Shown here: piece by piece, positions 60,736-64,000 of the stretch | How the letters are laid out: every line of letters starts with the position of its first letter | How positions within the stretch are numbered: position 1 is the stretch's first letter | Origin: Letharia columbiana | Taxonomy: Eukaryota; Ascomycota; Lecanoromycetes; Lecanorales; Parmeliaceae | NCBI RefSeq assembly: GCF_014066305.1 | Contig: NW_023501070.1 | Span: 434,001 to 498,000 of the forward strand | Length of the DNA stretch: 64,000 nt | Direction of reading: 5' to 3' | The notes under the pieces: generated by a model | The model's input: the letters and a program-made list of their open reading frames with translations, nothing else | Told to the model about the DNA's origin: nothing | Database searches by the model: none | Program-made: the position numbers and the translations under genes

Positions 60736-63700
60736 AAAGTTGTTTATTTTATTCGGCTATTTAGCTGAGATAGCCGCCTTAATAAAGGTGTTTCACCTAG
60801 AAATCTATAAGGACTTAAACCCGTAAATCGCTTTCGCCTAAGTATATATAGAGTATCGTATAAAGGTCTTTATAGAGAAAGATTATATTAAGTAATTCTA
60901 TTAAATTAACGCTAAATTAAATAAAATCAGAGATAAAGAGTATAAATAAAAAATTAGAAAAACTATTTAAATAATAGGTTTAAGCTTATTAATTTATTCT
61001 AATCGCTAATATCGCTAATATCTATATTCTAATTCTTCGTGATATTATTCGACTTCTTAATTATCTCTATTACCCTATATTTAATCTAATTTATTATTAT
61101 AGAGAAATAGAATATTATATAAGTAGAGCTCTTATAAACCTTTATTTAATCGAGAAGCTCTCTCTAAAGATTTTTAAATATCTATATATTATACTTTTTA
61201 ATTTAATACCTCTTATAAAGATATAAAACTCGATTTATAAGAATTTACTTTCGAATTAGAATTCGATAATAACTTTAAGTAATATCTAAGAATTAATATA
61301 TAACTAAATCGCTAAAACTATATAATAGATAATATTTCTATAAAGATTAAATAGTAATCTAATAAAGAATATTTTATTATTTCTTATTAATACTTTTTAG
61401 ATTAAGACTAAATACTATAAAAGCGATTATCTTATTAATAATTTTTATTTTAAATATCGAGTTAAAAGTTAATCGACTTAAAATAATAGAAAATTCTTCT
61501 TATATCGCTTTCGATATTATATACTCGATTTATATATAAAATAAAGATTAATTAATATTATAAATAGAATATAGCTATTATTATATCGATATTTAAATAA
61601 AATTAATTTTTAATTAAATCTTCTTATAAAATAATTATTAAAGAAGATCTTCTATATATAATATTCTAAACTTATTATAAATTATAATCTATATTCTATT
61701 TATCGAGACTCTTAATTTATAATAACGTTAATAAATAAGAATAAAACCTTTAATTTTATCGTTAAAATTAATAATTTTTAATCTCTCGCCTAAGATTATA
61801 AGATAAACTTATTAGAAACTAATCTTCGATAAAAAAATAAAATAATTATTAATCTTTATAAAGTATTTCTATCGAAGTATATCTAGTTTTTATATATATA
61901 GGCTTAAGAGTAATAAGCGTTAGTTAAATAAAATAGCGTTAGAAATTAATCTATTAATAGTATAATCGATTTAAAAAGAGTGCTTACTATATACTATTTT
62001 AGTTAAAATTATTAAAATCGCGTATATTAAGTTTTATATATCTTTTAAAACTCTAATATCTTCGTTTTATAGGACTTATTAGATCTCGAAATTAAACTTT
62101 TTTATATTTTCTAAATCGTCTTTCTTTAATAATAAATAATAAAATATAGACGTCGCTAATAGTTTTATAATAATTAGAGAAGATTTAACTTAAAGAATTT
62201 ATATAGATATCTTTTTTTATTACTATTAAATAGTTTATATTAGCTTTAAAATATAATTAAGCTAATTAAAGAATTAAATTATTTAAAAATTAATAAACGC
62301 CGAGATATATAAAGAGCTTTAGATATATAACGCTAGAATATTTTTAATTAGAATAGTTTATATTAATTTAAAGAAATTAATTACTCTACTAATTATAGTT
62401 ATAATACTTTTATTAATAACGACTTATAGATTAATTATTTTAATTCTATCCTCTTTTATCTAATAATAAATATAAAGATTATAAATAATATCTTAGATTT
62501 TATTATCTTATATTAACTTATAATACTTCTTTTCTAATTTATCGCGTATCGCTAAAGATATATATAAAAATTATAAAGCGAATTTAAAAAGGAATATTAT
62601 AAAGGTAATTTCGATTATTACTTTACTCTTAAGAAATAAATAAAATCGCGATTAATTTTATATTAATTTCTTAGCCTTTTATAGAATTTTAATTTAAAAA
62701 TTATTTAATTAATAATTAATATCTATCTTAATCGATATCCTTAGATATTTATAGAGATTATCGAAGAAAATTTTCTTTATATTAATAATATAAATATAGG
62801 CGATATTTCTTATATATAGTATATATAATTTATTCTAATTAATTCTCGCGTTAATTATAATATAATAAACCTTTAAAATTACTATTATAATATTTATCTC
62901 TTCTTAAAATTATATAATAATTATAATATTATTAATATATATCGTTATCTTTAAAAATCTATTTCTTATTTATACTTTTAAAATTTAAGAGTTATAGATA
63001 ATATATTAGATTAAGCTTTTAATTATAATTATAAATAGAGAATAACTTAAAGAGTCTCTCTATCTTATACTATTTTATATTATAATTATTTCTTTAATAT
63101 AGTTATTAATATAAATTTTAACCTAAATTTTTTATAAATAAGTTATATCTAGATAATAAATTTCTCGAATATATCTAATTCTTTTAGAATCGCTAGAAGA
63201 AACTTATAATTAACTTAATTATATACTTTTTTCTAATTAAAAAAGAGAATAGCGATTTTCTCTTACTTCTATAATAATTTCTTAATAGATTTATACTTAA
63301 TTATTAAGTATTAAATTATTTTAATATTATTATCTATAAATTTCTTCGATAAAAAGATTAATTATTATTCGTTAATTATTCTATTTAAAGCTTTTATTAA
63401 ACGTTATATTAGAATATTTATAAAGATTTTATAATTTATATTTATAATAAATAGAGAGCGATAATTCTTAATATCGATTTATTTATCTTTATTCTTAAAA
63501 AGAATAATAAAAATCTTATTTATCTAATACTTCGAAAGTTTTTATTTTCGCTATATCTAGTTATAGAAGAAGATTAATTATATAATAATAATTAAAATTT
63601 TCTCTTTTTTCTTCTTCTTATATCTTATAATAGTCTTATAGAATTTATTTAAAAGATCGTCTTTACTTAGCGAAGTTTCTAAAAACGCCTAGCGAATAGC

Positions 63701-64000
63701 GACTTATATTTTTTAAGCTTCGATAAAGTCTTTTATTTTAATAATATTTATCGAGCTTACTCGATCTATTATATATCGTAGAATTTCGTTTTAGACGCCC
63801 TTATTTAAAGATTTTATATTATAGAGATTTCGATAATAGTCTATTACTACTCTAAGAATATTTTTCGAGTTTATATATATCTCTTCTTAATCGTTTTTTA
63901 AGATCTTAATAAAGCTATAATTTATATACCTAGCTCTTATAAAAAACTATCTTATTAACTTTTTATTAAGAATAAGATATTTAGCTATAGTATTATAGAA
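60736..64000 (-). mobile_element. LINE-2: 3' half of a second non-LTR retrotransposon copy
   Basis: It matches LINE-1 from its 3' end (GCCGAATAAAATAAAC on the minus strand) through the reverse transcriptase and beyond the position of the 568-bp MITE, which it lacks. The uninterrupted site near 63733 proves the MITE's target repeat. The copy runs off the window. It is somewhat less mutated than LINE-1 near the 3' end. It inserted into AB-10. Confidence 0.85.
63050..63480 (-). pseudogene. LINE-2 reverse transcriptase fragment
   Basis: This is collinear with the LINE-1 RT at 27420-27825. On the minus strand the stretch around 63200-63120 again gives NYKFLLAILKELDIFEKF and a following basic segment. 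RIP stops differ between the two copies, so each can help to read the other. Confidence 0.75.

Overview
The window is an AT-rich, gene-poor block of a filamentous ascomycete (Pezizomycotina) genome. It is built almost entirely from nested transposable elements damaged by repeat-induced point mutation (RIP). Over most of its length the dinucleotides CA and TG are nearly absent, TA is in great excess, and CG, CT, GA and AG survive; that is the mark of CpA-to-TpA mutation. I found no intact host gene, rRNA, tRNA or CRISPR array. Coding traces appear only as frames in which CAA, CAG and TGG have become stop codons. I did not try to name the species.

Layout. 1-1130 is an almost pure A/T tract. 1131-8245 is a plus-strand Ty3/gypsy chromovirus relic (gypsy-1). 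8649-17205 holds three copies of an unusual repeat family, here called 'AB', with termini AGTAAAGGCCTAT and ...ATATACTAAT; the longest copy is 6.4 kb. 17206-32637 is a minus-strand gypsy relic (gypsy-3) interrupted by a short LTR element (TRIM-1, itself carrying an AB copy that carries a TA-flanked MITE) and by a minus-strand non-LTR retrotransposon (LINE-1, itself carrying a nearly unmutated 568-bp MITE). 32638-33259 is a lightly mutated block of repeated motifs. 33260-33623 is the LTR and leader of a second copia element. 33624-54014 is a second short LTR element (TRIM-2) opened up by a nested stack: AB-5, containing AB-6, a complete-structure Ty1/copia element (38715-45867) and a complete-structure Ty3/gypsy element (46074-53445, minus). 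54020-64000 holds unassigned AT-rich DNA, four more AB copies including a near-palindromic pair, and the 3' half of LINE-2.

The insertion order can be read from target-site duplications: GAGGC for copia-1, ATTAC for gypsy-2, ATATT for TRIM-1, ATTTC/ATTTT for TRIM-2, a 17-bp repeat for LINE-1, TATTTTAA for the 568-bp MITE, and TA for the smaller MITE. AB copies break this rule. At three sites where the target can be rebuilt, the flanks rejoin without a duplication, and the ends are not inverted repeats. AB carries an unrecognised coiled-coil-like ORF and two minisatellites. It is the best candidate here for an undescribed element family.

All element classes come from motifs translated by eye through RIP stops and from terminal structure. 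No database search was run.
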